Assembly (NCBI GenBank): GCA_933207985.1
Contig: OW240912.1
Span: forward strand, 197,563,933-197,627,932
Reading direction: 5' to 3'
Origin: Pelobates cultripes
Lineage: Eukaryota; Chordata; Amphibia; Anura; Pelobatidae
Length of the DNA: 64,000 nt
Under the pieces are notes generated by a model. That model had not been told where the DNA came from. It saw only the letters and a program-made list of their open reading frames with translations, and did not search any database. Position numbers and translations under genes: made by a program. Shown here one piece after another: positions 11,501-22,014 of this stretch. How positions within the stretch are numbered: the stretch's first letter is position 1; every line of letters begins with the position of its first letter.

Positions 11501-12368
11501 ACTATTTAGATTACAGCCTTTCCACCCATTTGACACGTAAAGAGTAAAATTTATTATCCTCACCTTTTAGGGGAGTCTCTTTTCTGCAGCTTTGATCCTC
11601 ATGCTATGAAGTCTTCATTACAGATGACTTGTGTCCAGTCAGATGCTTCTCAATAAGAACCACTTCTTCTATGAGAAGCACTCAAATACCTTTTGAACTT
11701 GTTCAAAGAGAGTGAGGCAGGAAACCCTTTTGACTGCCTGCTTCATAGCCTGCAGGCATTACTAAGGGGATTTATAAAAGTGATTGAAATAGCCACTTTT
11801 ATTAAATAAGCCTGCGGGGACATGCAGTTAACCTGTAAATCCGTTCAGCAAGCTATAGTGCTTCAGGAGACATGAGTGTCTCTTTAAAGACATTATTGAC
11901 CCCTGGGGGTGAACCAAGAGCTTGAACCCAGGAAGGAAAATACCAGTTTTTGTGGTGGTGCAGTGGACAGGAAAAAAGTTGAACATAACATACACATTAC
12001 TGCTTATTGCTGTGTATCACTGACTTACTATATGCCTCTCCATTACTTCTCATCTCTCTCTCATCATTTCACAGCCCTTGATTTAATCCTCCCTCCCTAT
12101 CCATCACCATTTACCTCTTACTTATCTCGCCCACATTTCCCCATCCCACTTCATTCAAACTACTTTTTCTTCCTTTTCCACCTGCCATATATTCTTCTTT
12201 TCTCTCCCCATGTACCATTTTCATGGCATATCCCATTTTACCTTCACCTTTTTTCATCTACATATTAGAAAGCACACTCTGAATATTTAAACTAGTAAAA
12301 TAAATGTTAAAATACATTATACAATCTGAGTAGGTGCCTGAGTAATCCTTCATATTTATCAGTCAATA
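11501..12368. other. Spacer, possible MITE end at about 11855-11886
   Basis: CTATAGTGCTTCAGG...GTGTCTCTTTAA at 11852-11887 resembles the right end of a TTAA MITE, but no matching left end was found. A C/T-rich stretch at 12015-12250 gives an open frame on the plus strand with Ser/Pro/His/Phe-rich composition that I consider non-coding. Confidence 0.35.
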
Positions 12369-12880
12369 TTAAAGGGACACTATAGTCACCCGGACCACTT
12401 CAGCTCAATGAAGTGGTCTGGGTGCCAGGTCCCACAGGTTTTAACCCTTCAGATGTAAACCTAGCAGTTTCTCTTGCAGGGTTAATCCAACCTCTAGTGG
12501 CTGTCTTCCTGACAGCCACTAGAGGCGCTTCTGCAACGCTGGATGTGAAAATCGCATTTAGCATGCAGAACGTCCATAGGAAAGCATTGAGAAATGCTTT
12601 CCTATGGAGTGTTTGACTGCGCGCGCAGCGCATGCCATGCATGCGCATTCCACTCCACCTGGGAGCTGACGTAGGCGGGGGAGGAGAGGTCACCAGCTCC
12701 AAGGGAGCCTGGCGCTGGATTGAAGTAAGTGACTGAAGGGGTTTTAACTCCTTCAGCACCAAGGGAGGGGGGCCCTGAGGGTGGGGGGGTCCTAAGGATG
12801 ATATAGTGTCAGGAAAACGAGTTGTGCTGTGAGTGTCAGGGGTGCAGTGTGTGTGTGTGTGTATGTATGTGTGCTGTAAT
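12369..12880 (+). mobile_element. T2-type MITE, 3'-truncated, running into GT-rich minisatellite sequence
   Basis: Left end TTAAAGGGACACTATAGTCA, hairpin ACCACTTCAGCTCAATGAAGTGGT and an inner hairpin around 12575-12608 (TCCATAGGAAAGCATT..AATGCTTTCCTATGGA). The element is related to 8538-8778 and extends further right. At 12803-12825 the expected right-hand MITE sequence (GATATAGTGTCAGGAAAACGA) starts but then changes to TGCTGTGAGTGTCAGGGGTG plus GT repeats, the same unit that builds the 16.1-18.5 kb array. Confidence 0.7.
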
Positions 12881-14287
12881 TTTTTGGGCACTGATTGCAT
12901 TCCTTAATTCATTTTTTCTACGCTAGTCTTCATTATTCAGTTAACTTTATAGAATTTATAAGCTCAACAGAAGTATTATTCACACAATGGAAAATATTTC
13001 CACATATAAAACCCAAATGGCAAAACTGAGGCAAAAATAGCCAAGTTTTGACAATGGCTGAGATGGTGAATTTATCCAGATTAGCTATTTGTACCTCCGT
13101 TTTTCTATTCCGAATTAGAGAATAGCTCTTTTACTGAATGCAGATGTGATTTGCTAGAGTTGTTGAATTTTAAAATCAGGACAAATAATCTGTCAGTGTG
13201 TCTGTCGTTGTCAGCAGAACCTCACAAGCATGAGTTGTTTGTGGCTAAAATTTAAACTACCTGTTATCAGTTCCCAAACACCCTTAGTGGTCCACAACTG
13301 TCATGTTTCTTCATTTACTCTCGGTCACACACAGATGGAAAACATAAAAGTAATAAAGCTATAATACCTGTGCCCCTCCAATAAATTGCAAACTATATAG
13401 GGAAGACCAAGAGGATCTGTAGAACTCCTTGCTGTCTGTTTTAAATCAAAAAGACTGTTCTAAAGAACTTCTAAAGAGGATAGAGTTTTGACTAGGGACA
13501 TTTTAGTATTGAAAATGTCACTGTTTGCAGCAACATCTGAGAGAATAATACTGTGTTAGCTATTTTAATGAGATTAACAAGATTTTTCCTAATTTCTATC
13601 TGTCTGGAAACCCTATTAAAACAGGCAATATTTCTCATTAAACTGCATATTTGTCAGTAAGTTTGTTTTCTGATAATTCGGTGCATTATCCCAACACCCC
13701 AACACCTCAACAATCTATCCAAAATCTGACAGAATTGTACTGCACTTTTTCCCGTTATATTCTATTGGCTTTACATGTATTTTAACTCCTGTCAATGAAA
13801 TAAAGAGTTTAAAAAAATGTTTTCCCCACCAGACATCAACACTAATATACCATTGTAAGTCAGAAACACAAGAGTTGATTGTCAAAGAATTAAGGTACTT
13901 GTAGTCTGCTAATAATTTCAGCTGATATATTTTACTGTGTCTATTCTAAAAATACTGATAATATAAAATTATATTCCAAATGCAAGCAGATAATTCCACA
14001 AAGATATCTTTTAAAAGACAGTATGGAGATGCATTTAAATAAATTAGGAAACTAATTAAACCTTTACAATAGATAACTGGACAAATTATGTGTAGTAATT
14101 GATTGCTAGTAGTGTACAGATAATTGCAAGTGGATCATCTGACAATGTCCGTAAATCTAAACATCTATTTAAATGTGTTAAGGCATACTTAAAAATTTGA
14201 GAAATCTCAATGTATCAATCCTGGTAAAATATTTTATAAATCAATTAATCAGTAATTATTTGTAGTATTGATTAATGTTAAGCTTAC
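12881..14287 (-). other. Presumed start of bmp8 intron 1
   Basis: Non-coding AT-rich sequence directly downstream (on the minus strand) of the bmp8 exon 1 donor. I looked for the conserved exon 2 block of the BMP5/6/7/8 group (the segment before FRIYK) here and further left and did not find it, so intron 1 probably extends beyond position 1. Confidence 0.5.
14286..14287 (-). promoter_or_regulatory. bmp8: Splice donor of bmp8 exon 1
   Basis: The minus strand reads AATATGG then GTAAGC: a strong U1 donor. The exon ends after the first base of a codon (phase 1), as expected from the Val that follows the MSFVN(L/M) motif in BMP5/6/7/8 proteins. Confidence 0.8.
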
Positions 14288-14672
14288 CCATATTGACAAA
14301 GCTCATGACAGTGTCGGCCTCGCTAATCACTGCTCCCAAAGGGGGGCTTTGTGTGCTTAAGGATGTGAACAGAGCCCTGGACACTCCTTGAGTCCCATCT
14401 TCTTCTTCCTCGCTGCACATTGCATGATAAAGATCCAGCATAAAGAGAGGGGCCGATGAAGGAAACTGGCCCCCACCCGTGGGTCGGGGTCTTCCAGGCA
14501 GTCCTAGAATGGAGAGAATCTCCCTCTGCATCTCACGTTTTTCCCTGCCACTCAGTTTTCTTTGAATAAAACTCGAGCGAATGTGATTTTTCACAAAGCT
14601 CCCATTAGCCAGATCCCACATGAATCCAAGGATAAACGCTGTGGTCCAAACCTTCTGTAGAACACCTGACAT
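14288..14672 (-). CDS. bmp8: BMP8-type TGF-beta ligand, first coding exon (signal peptide and start of prodomain)
   Basis: Bone morphogenetic proteins are secreted, dimeric TGF-beta-family ligands acting through type I/II serine kinase receptors and SMAD1/5/8. This exon encodes 128 residues plus one base. Residues 1 to about 24 are a hydrophobic signal peptide. Residues 43-54 ([12 protein letters not shown]) and 56-64 (LGLPGRPRP) are the conserved start of the BMP5/6/7/8 prodomain; residues 73-85 contain [13 protein letters not shown], an acidic patch follows at 88-92, and the exon ends in VMSFVNM. LPGRPRP, LYHAM and VNM (instead of LPHRPRP, LYNAM, VNL) favour BMP8 over BMP5/6/7. I chose the ATG at 14672 because the frame further upstream has only a TTG and this ATG directly precedes the signal peptide. 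The donor GTAAGC follows. The furin site and cystine-knot domain are in exons outside the window. bmp5/7 paralogue is the main alternative. Confidence 0.85.
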
Positions 14673-16089
14673 CTTTTTCTGCAAATAAAGTGGTCAAGTT
14701 TTTATGTACGATTCTCCTTTTATCTTTACACCAGCGAACCAGACCGTTGAAGTAGCATATGATAGCCAGAGAAAGAAATAATCAAATCCATTCAACACCA
14801 TTTAAACCTGTTTTCAGAAATATGGAAATACTTGTCAGGGTTTTTTTTTTCAATTCATCCTGTTTTATGAGGCAAAGGTTAAAAAAAACAAAAACACTTG
14901 TGTGTATTTTCTTAGTCAATTTCCCAAAGCAACTTGCTATGTCCTCTCCTTATAATTACAAAGTGATGTGCTGTTTTTAATTACCTGAAAAAACAGAGAA
15001 ATATGGTACAGATGGAATCGCTTTAATTTTGCAACCGATACATGCTCTGCTAAAAGTAATATAGTTCTGAAACACTTCTCTGTTCAAGGCAAAAACTAGT
15101 GGCAAACAAAATCGTGTACTGGCCACGAACACACTCTATAATATTAAGCGGTAAATCTTATTCACCACAAGAGAAATTGTATTCCACGGAATAGATTGTT
15201 TTTTTGGCAGCTACATATGCAATTTCCCAAAGTGACTGCCAGATCTTAGGTCTTCTCTGACTCGAAGCCTCTCTCTCGTGTAAGCTATAGCGACCTTACT
15301 CTCGTAGTTCTCTAGAGCTTTCCTTCCTCATTTTTTGCTCTCTAACTTGGCAAATTAGATTATAGGTGTTAACTTGTGATCTAGCCACTGTACATAGAGG
15401 GATTGATTTTTTTTCCTTTTTTTTTTTTTTTCAGGGAAATTCATGAAAGCATTTCTTTACTCATAATGCGGAGCTACAGAGATTTAGTGTTACCCGAGGA
15501 AAGAAAAAAAATACAAAAAAAAAATCAAAATAAAATAAAAAAAATAAATGAATGAATCAGCTCTGTGTGTTCCAAAGTGATAGAGAAAATGTCAAAGTAT
15601 AGTTGGGTAAATGTTTAGTAACCAAGAATATTTATTTGAGAGATTATAAAATATAATATAATATAATAGGAGATATTACCCAATCAACTTAAAGCAAAAT
15701 AGTTATGAAAAAGTAAAAAAATACAAAACACACAAAAAAAGAAAACCTAAATAAGCACCAGCCTATGAGCCATCTCAATTTCTTTTGTTGAACTACGGAT
15801 AAAAAGCAGAAAAGAAAGAGTAGAAAAATGCTGCGAAAAAGATTAGAATAGGAACAACAATACCAAACAATACCAAAAACAATTTATTGAAGTAACTAAA
15901 ACACCAAAAATATAACTCTGTGCTACACACGTGCAATTAGTTACGTGAATTATAATTATCTATATAAAAAAACAAACTTCAGACACAATTTCTCAAAAAA
16001 ATTGATTGTCTGATACAAACATTGGTTAGATTACTAATGTGCATTGCATATTCTCCATAACAATGTGATTCACCATTTTAGTTCCCTTC
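14673..16089 (-). other. Upstream region of bmp8: AT-rich, no clear promoter
   Basis: Should hold the 5' UTR and promoter of bmp8 on the minus strand. I see no CpG-island character and no convincing TATA box. It contains long T and A tracts (15406-15434, 15506-15550) and a short ATAAT repeat at 15648-15668. A C/T-rich segment at 15250-15360 could be part of the 5' UTR, but nothing decides this. Confidence 0.35.
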
Positions 16090-16324
16090 TGAAGCTGTGT
16101 GTGAGGGGTGCAGTGTGTGTGTGATGTGTCTCAGTGATGGGTGCTGTGCTTGAGTGAGGGTGCAGTGTGTGTGTGTGAGAGTGAGGGTACTGTGAGTGTC
16201 AGGGGTGCAGTGTATGTGAGTGAGGGGGCTGTGAGGGTGCTGTGAGTGTCAGGGGTGCAGTGTGTGTGTGTGTGTGTGTGTGCAAATGAGTGAGGGTGCT
16301 GTGATTGTCAACGTGTAGTGTGTG

Positions 16325-16400
16325 TGTGAGTGATTAGCCTGGGAGGGGGATCGGGCTCCTACCATCCCTGGTGGTGCTAGTGGTGAGTGAACTCTAGCCT
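16325..16400. repeat. Fragment of the minisatellite-linked unique module
   Basis: Carries GATTAGCCTGGGAGG, CCATCCCTGGTGGTG and AGTGGTGAGTGAACTCTAGCC, a shortened copy of the module found at 18541-18722 and 27030-27215, here inside the array. Confidence 0.6.
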
Positions 16401-17440
16401 TGGTGCAGTGTGAGTGAGGGTGCTGTGAGTATCAGGGGTGCAGTGTGTGTGTATGCTCAGGAGTGAGGTGCTGAGGCTCAGGGGTGCAGTGTGTGTGTGT
16501 GTGAGGGCGCTGTGGAGTGCCAGGGTGCAGTGGGTGTGTGGAGTGGGAGGGTGCTGGGAGGCCGGGGTGGCCCAGCGGCAGGGTGCTGTGAGCCTGTGCA
16601 GGTGTGTGTGTGTGTGTGGAGGGTGCTATGAGTTCCCAGGCGCAGTGTGTGTGTGTGTGTGTGTGAGGGTGCCGTGAGTGTCAGGGTGCAGTGTGTGTGT
16701 GTCTGAAGTGTGTGTGTGTGTGTGTGTGTGTGGAGGGTGCTGTGAGCCCAGGGGCGCAGTGTGTGTGTGTGCCGTGCGTGAGTGAGGGTGCTGTGGGAGT
16801 GTCAGGGTGCAGTGTGTGTGTGTGGAGGAGGGTGCTGTGAGGCCTCCAGGGGCGTGTGTGTGTGTGTGTGTGTGTGGAGGGTGCTGTGGAGTGTCAGGGG
16901 TGCAGTGTGGTGTGTGCGGTATGTATGTGCGCTGTGAGGTGTGTGAGGCGGGTGCCAGGAGGTCGGCGCAGTGCGTGTGTGAGAGGGCGCTGCGAGCTCC
17001 AGGGGCAGGTCCAGTTGCGGAGTGAGGGTGCTGTGAGTGTCAGGGTGCAGTGTGTGTGTGTGAGTGAGGGTGCTGTGATGGGGTGCAGTGTGTGGGTGTG
17101 TGTATGTGTGCTGTGAGTATCAGAGGTGCAGTGTGTGTGAGTGAGGGTGCTGTGAGGGTCAGGGGTGCAGTGTATGTGTGTGTGTGAGGGTGCTGTGTGT
17201 GTTAAAGCAATATGTGTTTGTTAGGGGTGTAGTGTGTGTGCAAGATGAGTGCAGTGTGTGTGTGTGTGTCTGTGTGCTGTGTCTGAGTAATGGGTGCTGT
17301 GTTTGAGTGAGGGTGCAGTGTGTGTGTGAGAGTGACGGTACTGTCAGGGGTGCAGTGTGTGAGCGTGATGTGAGTGCCAGGGGTGCAGTGTGTGTGAGTG
17401 AGGGTGCTGTGAGTGTCAGGGGTGCAGTGTGTGTGTGTGT

Positions 17441-17540
17441 NNNNNNNNNNNNNNNNNNNNNNNNNNNNNNNNNNNNNNNNNNNNNNNNNNNNNNNNNNNN
17501 NNNNNNNNNNNNNNNNNNNNNNNNNNNNNNNNNNNNNNNN
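17441..17540. other. Assembly gap (100 N)
   Basis: Exactly 100 N within the GT-rich array, the usual placeholder for a gap of unknown size. Confidence 1.
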
Positions 17541-18540
17541 GTGTGTGTATGTATGTGTGCTGTGAGTATCAGGGGTGCAGTGTGTGTGAGTAAGGGTGCT
17601 GTGAGGGTCAGGAGTGCAGTGTGTGTGTGAGAGGGTGCTGTGAGTTTCAGGGGTGCAGTGTGTGTGTGTGTGTGTGAGGGTGCTGTGATACTGTGTGTGC
17701 ATGTGTGTGAGTGAGGGTGCTGTGAGTGTCAGGGGTGCAGTGTGTGTGTGTGAGTGAGGGTGCTGTGAGTGTCAGGGGTGCAGTGTGTGGTGTGTATGTG
17801 TGCTGTGAGTATCAGAGGTGCAGTGTGTGTGAGTAAGGGTGCTGTGAGGGTCAGGGGTGCAGTGTATGTGTGTGTGTGAGGGTGCTGTGTGTGTTAAAGC
17901 AATATGTGTTTGTTAGGGGTGTAGTGTGTGTGCAAGATGAGTGCAGTGTGTGTGTGTATGTGTGTGTCTGAGTGATGGGTGCTGTGTTTGAGTGAGGGTG
18001 TAGTGTGTGTGTGAGAGTGACGGTACTGTGAGCGGCAGGGGTGCAGTGTGTGAGCGTGATGTGAGTGCCAGGGGTGCAGTGTGTGTGAGTGAGGGTGCTG
18101 TGAATGTCAGGGGTGCAGTGTGTGTGTGTGTGTGTGTGTCAGGGTGCTGTGAGTGTCAGGGGTGTAGTGTGTGTGAGTGAGGGTGCTGTGAGTATCAGGG
18201 GTGCAGTGTGTGTGTGTGTGTGTGTGAGGGTACTGTGAGTGTCAGGGGTGCAGTGTGTGTGTGTGTGTGTGAAGGTGCTGTGAGTGTCAAGGATGTAGTG
18301 TGTGCATGTGAGTGAGGGTGCTGTGAGTGTCCAGGGTGCAGTGTGTGTGAGTGAGAGTGCTGTGCGTGTCAGGGGTGCAGTGTGTGTGTGTGTGTGAGGG
18401 TGCTGTGAGTGTCAGGGGTGCAGTGTGTGTGTGAGTGAGGGTGCTGTGAGTGTCAGGGGTGCAGTGTGTGTGTGTGTGTGTGAGTGAGGGTGCTGTGAGT
18501 GTCAACGTGTAGTGTGTGTGTGTGTGAGTGATTATATTCC

Positions 18541-18722
18541 CCTCCTTTCTTACCTTTAGCCTGGGTGGGGGCATCGTGCTGCTGCCATCCCTGGTGGTGA
18601 AAGTGGTGAGTGAACTCCAGCCTGAGGAACCCAGCGGAGCTGCAAGTTAGAGCTCCTCCGGGTTCCTCTCCTGTCTCCCTCAATCTCTCCGACGCCGGCG
18701 ACCGCAATCTACTACTTGCCAT
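18541..18722. repeat. Unique-sequence module at the end of the minisatellite
   Basis: CCTTTCTTACCTTTAGCCTG..., CCATCCCTGGTGGTG, GTGAACTCCAGCCTGAGGAACCC, GAGCTGCAAGTTAGAGCTCC and TTCCTCTCCTGTCTCC. A close copy occurs at 27030-27215, again joined to a GT-rich minisatellite, so array plus module move together as a dispersed repeat. No coding content. It ends where Gmr1-like gag sequence begins. Confidence 0.65.
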
Positions 18723-19469
18723 TTGCCCGGTGTGTCCGATGGACAGGATTTGTCAGCTGATTTGCAAGACTGGGTGAGAGATTGGCGACCTAGCACCCTG
18801 AACGAGGCGGCTCGGCTAGCAGACGAGTACGCCGAAACAAGAAAAGTTAGTCAAGGTACCCATCGCCCAGCTAGCAGGACAAAACCACGTACCCCAGCTA
18901 ATAACTTTTGCCTGGAGTTCCGTGCTCTTGTTACCCCAGGACCACCTCGCCCTCAAGGGTTCAACAACTACCCACGAGATGTATCCAGAATGGCGTGCCA
19001 TCGCTGCAACAACCTCGGACACCTTGCTCGCCACTGTCCTTTGGGGTTGGCAGCTAACAATTGGCGGCGCCCCTCACCACCTACAGAAACAGCTTCACCT
19101 CGCACCCCTGCCCCTACACCTCGTACCTCTGCCGCCCATTGCCTGGAGACCGAGGTGGGCCCGGAGGAATGTCTGGGTATTCTATATGAGGCGGACCCGA
19201 TACAGGCAGCATCACCAGATAATCGGCAGCATCACCGACAGGAGGGGAGAGTGAATGGACAGGTGGCGCAAGGCTTGAGGGACACTGGTGCAACCATCAC
19301 TCTAATGCAGAGACATCTGGTAAAGCCAGAACATTTGTCCAACCGCACTGTGGCTGTACGAGTCGCCGGAGGAGCTGTATTTCGTTTACCCACTGCCCGG
19401 GTTACACTTGGACTGGGGGGTCGACTCTGGGAAGACCACCTTGGGCATCATGGACAATTTGCCCGCTGA
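18723..19469 (+). pseudogene. gag: Gmr1-like Gag C-terminal part and protease
   Basis: The first residues show a SCAN-like capsid tail (a 'DLQDWVRDW.P.T..EAARLADEY' pattern), which fits the known derivation of the SCAN domain from Gmr1-type Gag. A CCHC zinc knuckle (CHRCNNLGHLARHC, CX2CX4HX4C) lies at 19007-19035 in the nucleotide sequence. A retroviral-type aspartic protease follows, with active-site DTGA at about 19280-19291. The protease end continues in another frame (19408-19540, VVLGND motif), so at least one frameshift is present. Upstream Gag is missing. Confidence 0.8.
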
Positions 19470-19755
19470 AGTCGTGTTGGGCAATGACATTGGCCCTCTT
19501 GCTTCAGCCTACTTACCTACCACTGCTGCCGCTTGCCCCGTGACCACGCATTCCCAAGCTCGTTTTTCGGACGACCCTTCACCAGGATGGGAGACCCAGG
19601 TAAGCCAAGAACCGACACGTAGGTCAGACCCCATAGAGAGACCCCTAGCTTTGGATACCCCCGAAGCATTTAGGAGGGAGACAAGGGCGCACCCACCCTC
19701 CAAAAGTAAAGGGGACTTGCAGATAGTTTACCGCAGACTTGACCCAACAATTATG

Positions 19756-20663
19756 GAAGGTTTGTGGTATTAAGACCCTCTTCAGCTCGCCCTACCACCC
19801 CCAGACTAACGGGCTCTGTGAACACTTTAATGGTACCCTGAAACAGTTATTGCGGACCTTTACTGCGGAATAACAGAGACTGGAAGCGATTCTTGCCGCA
19901 CCTTTTGTTTGCATACCGAGAGGTGCCGCAGGAATCCACTGGGTTCTCTTCGTTCGAGCTGCTCTATGGAAGGCGAGTTCGGGGCCCCCTCGATCTCATC
20001 CGAGAGCACTGGGAAGGAGAGATGGAACATGAGGGTGTCCCCACTGTACCATATGTTCTGGAGATGCGGAACCGCATGGAGCAGTTGGCTGGGATAGCAA
20101 GAGACCATCTCCAGGCGGCCCAGGGTCGACAGAAACGGTGGTATGATCGGGGCGCCAGCCAGAGAACCTTCCAGGTGGGACAGAAAGTTCTGGTGCTTAG
20201 ACCAGTGAAAGGGAACAAACTCCAGACCTCTTGGCAGGGCCCTTACAAGGTGGTAGCTCAAGTATGTGACACCACCTACGTAATTGCCAGTAACAAGGAT
20301 GACCGGATTCGGAAATCCTTCCATGTGAATCTGTTAAAAGAATACCAGGAAAGACCAGAGGATATTGCAGCCATCTGCAGTCCGAGTGCAGAGGACTCAG
20401 ACGGTCTGCCTATTCCCGACTTGCTAGCACGTCCCGAACCTAATAATATCCTCAGTACTGTTCAACTAGGGGAGCGCTTAAACCCAGCAGAAAAGGGACA
20501 GGTCAGACAGCTGTTGACAGACAAGGGATTAACATTCTCCCAAGAGCCGGGATACACTACGTTAGCCACCCATTACGTAGAGACCCCGGGGCAAACCCCA
20601 CTTGCCTTCCAACGCTTGGCGGACAGACTCCTTGATGGCTTCCAGGATTTTGCTTGTGCGTAA
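19756..20663 (+). pseudogene. pol: Gmr1-like integrase C-terminal half fused to start of reverse transcriptase
   Basis: Begins with a 'SSPYHPQTNGLCEHFNG' block carrying the Glu of the DDE triad (Asp-containing parts and the HHCC finger are deleted), then a conserved 'WYDR' to 'GPYKVV' stretch (GPY/F module, about 20139-20280) and 'FHVNLLKEY'. Immediately downstream come reverse-transcriptase N-terminal residues ('GYTTLATHYVETPG', about 20550-20592). A stop at 19870 and the missing core make it inactive. The integrase to RT order in one frame is direct evidence for the Gmr1-type arrangement. Confidence 0.8.
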
Positions 20664-20996
20664 CTGGATGAAATTGCGATCTACAGCGAGACCTGGGGAG
20701 AGCATCTCCAACATGTAGGGGCTGTGCTGGACCAGATTAGGGCCGCAGACCTCACTCTGAAGCCAGAGAAATGCCATTTTGGCATGGCTGAAGTACAGTA
20801 CCTGGGACACCGGGTAGGTTGTGGGAAACAGCGGCCGGAGCCAGCCAAGGTTGAGGCCGTAGCCAACTGGCACACACCCCACACCAAGACCCAGGTACTG
20901 GCCTTCCTAGGGATGGCAGGGTACTACAGAAAATTTGTCCCAGACTATAGTAGTATCGCCAAGCCCTTGACAGATTTGACCAAAAAGAACCTGTAA
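20664..20996 (+). pseudogene. pol: Gmr1-like reverse transcriptase palm/thumb fragment
   Basis: After a deletion the sequence resumes at 'YLDEIAIYS', so the catalytic YLDD is read as YLDE here, then 'KPEKCHFG..EVQYLGH' and 'FLGMAGYYRKFVPDYSSIAKPLTDLT', standard thumb/connection motifs. A frame change and stop near 20662 separate it from the preceding piece. It ends at the LTR inserted at 20992. Confidence 0.8.
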
Positions 20997-21540
20997 TGGT
21001 ATTTATTAATTAATGACTTTGCATCATAAAGAAAGCATATTTAGTGTAATGCTTTGGGGGCACCACTAGGGGGAGTGGGTAGGAAGACATGTGCTTCTGG
21101 CAGTGACATCACAGGCCAGCCTACTTACACTGAATAAAACCAGATGGAGGAGAAAACTCTGTCCCTTTGCCTGTAACTGACTGAACCTAAGATGTAGTAC
21201 CAGCTCTGACTTAACCCCAGCCAAAGGGCTGGGGCCTTGTAAGTAAAATGAACATTTAGCAATTGTAATAGCCTTTTGTGTAACATTTAGCAACCTTTTG
21301 TAAGTAATATGTTGTAGTTTTGTATTGTATCATAATTGTAGTAAATTGACATTCTGCTAGCATCTGTTTATTTGTTATAGTTATATTAAATATACATTTA
21401 ATATTACAACGTTTTGTGTATTTTCTATCCACATATTCGACCATAATACCATGAATTATAAAAATATTAATGTTGTTCCGTATTGCTTAATTATTATGTA
21501 TTAAGAGATTAATATTCATATTTAGGTCACGACCACAACA
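20992..21540. mobile_element. Solo LTR (549 bp) inserted in the Gmr1-like pol
   Basis: Starts TGTAATGG, ends CACAACA, and is flanked by the 5-bp duplication GAACC (20987-20991 and 21541-21545). The host coding frame continues exactly across the site (TKKNL on the left, PRIV on the right), confirming the insertion. TG...CA ends and a 5-bp duplication are typical of LTR retrotransposons; no internal region remains. Its family is not that of the other LTRs in this window. Confidence 0.85.
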
Positions 21541-21976
21541 GAACCTACCTAGGATAGTCCTGTGGTCTCCCGCCTGTGAAACAGCATTTCAGACATTAAA
21601 GAACGCATTAATCAACGCTCCCGTGCTATCTGCCCCAGTCCCTAACAAAAGATTTGTCGTTCACACAGATGCATCCATGTACGGACTGGGGGCAGTTTTA
21701 AGCCAGATCGGGGAAGATGGAGGAGAACACCCTGTCGCATACCTCAGTAGAAAATTGTTGCCCAGAGAAGTGAGTTACGCGGCAGTGGAAAAAAAGTGTT
21801 TAGCCCTGGTCTGGGCCTTAAAGAAACTTACTCCATATTTGTATGGTCAGGAGTTCACCCTCATCACTGACCATAACCCCCTCGTGTGGTTGAATCGCGT
21901 GGCCGGAGATAATGGCCGTTTATTACAGACAAACCGAACTGATGCCTTAACCAAAGTCCGGACAGCCCCACGTTGA
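21541..21976 (+). pseudogene. pol: Gmr1-like RNase H domain
   Basis: Resumes the pol frame after the solo LTR: 'ACETAFQTLKNALINAPVL', then 'VHTDASMYGLGAVLSQ' (first catalytic Asp), 'VSYAAVEKKCLALVWAL' (Glu) and 'LITDHNPL' (second Asp), the conserved gypsy RNase H series. The frame stops at 21974, some 50 bp before the 3' LTR. Confidence 0.85.
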
Positions 21977-22014
21977 CCAGAAAAGGATCAATCCAGGTCT
22001 GCCGGGGTGTCCCA

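Larger units (their letters stand above)
16090..18540. repeat. GT-rich minisatellite, about 40-60 bp unit, with 100-bp assembly gap
   Basis: Repeats of GTGTGTGTGAGTGAGGGTGCTGTGAGTGTCAGGGGTGCAGT with variable GT length. At least two levels of structure: the basic unit, and a distinctive marker (GTTAAAGCAATATGTGTTTG) at 17201 and again at 17893, a spacing of about 692 bp (the gap makes the true length uncertain). Open frames on either strand are Cys/Val or Thr/His polymers without coding meaning. Confidence 0.9.

Noticed and set aside
11852..11887. Right end of another T2 MITE
   Set aside because: CTCTTTAA fits only loosely and no left end was found.
12400..12900. 166-codon minus-strand frame
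   Set aside because: Crosses a MITE and a GT repeat; Pro/Thr/His-rich end is repeat-derived.
14256..14287. Extension of the bmp8 frame past the donor (last about 10 residues of the open frame)
   Set aside because: These codons follow a strong GTAAGC donor and do not match BMP proteins; they are intron.
16438..18722. Open frames rich in Cys-Val or Thr-His in the GT array, some running through N
   Set aside because: Repeat polymers; two even span the assembly gap.
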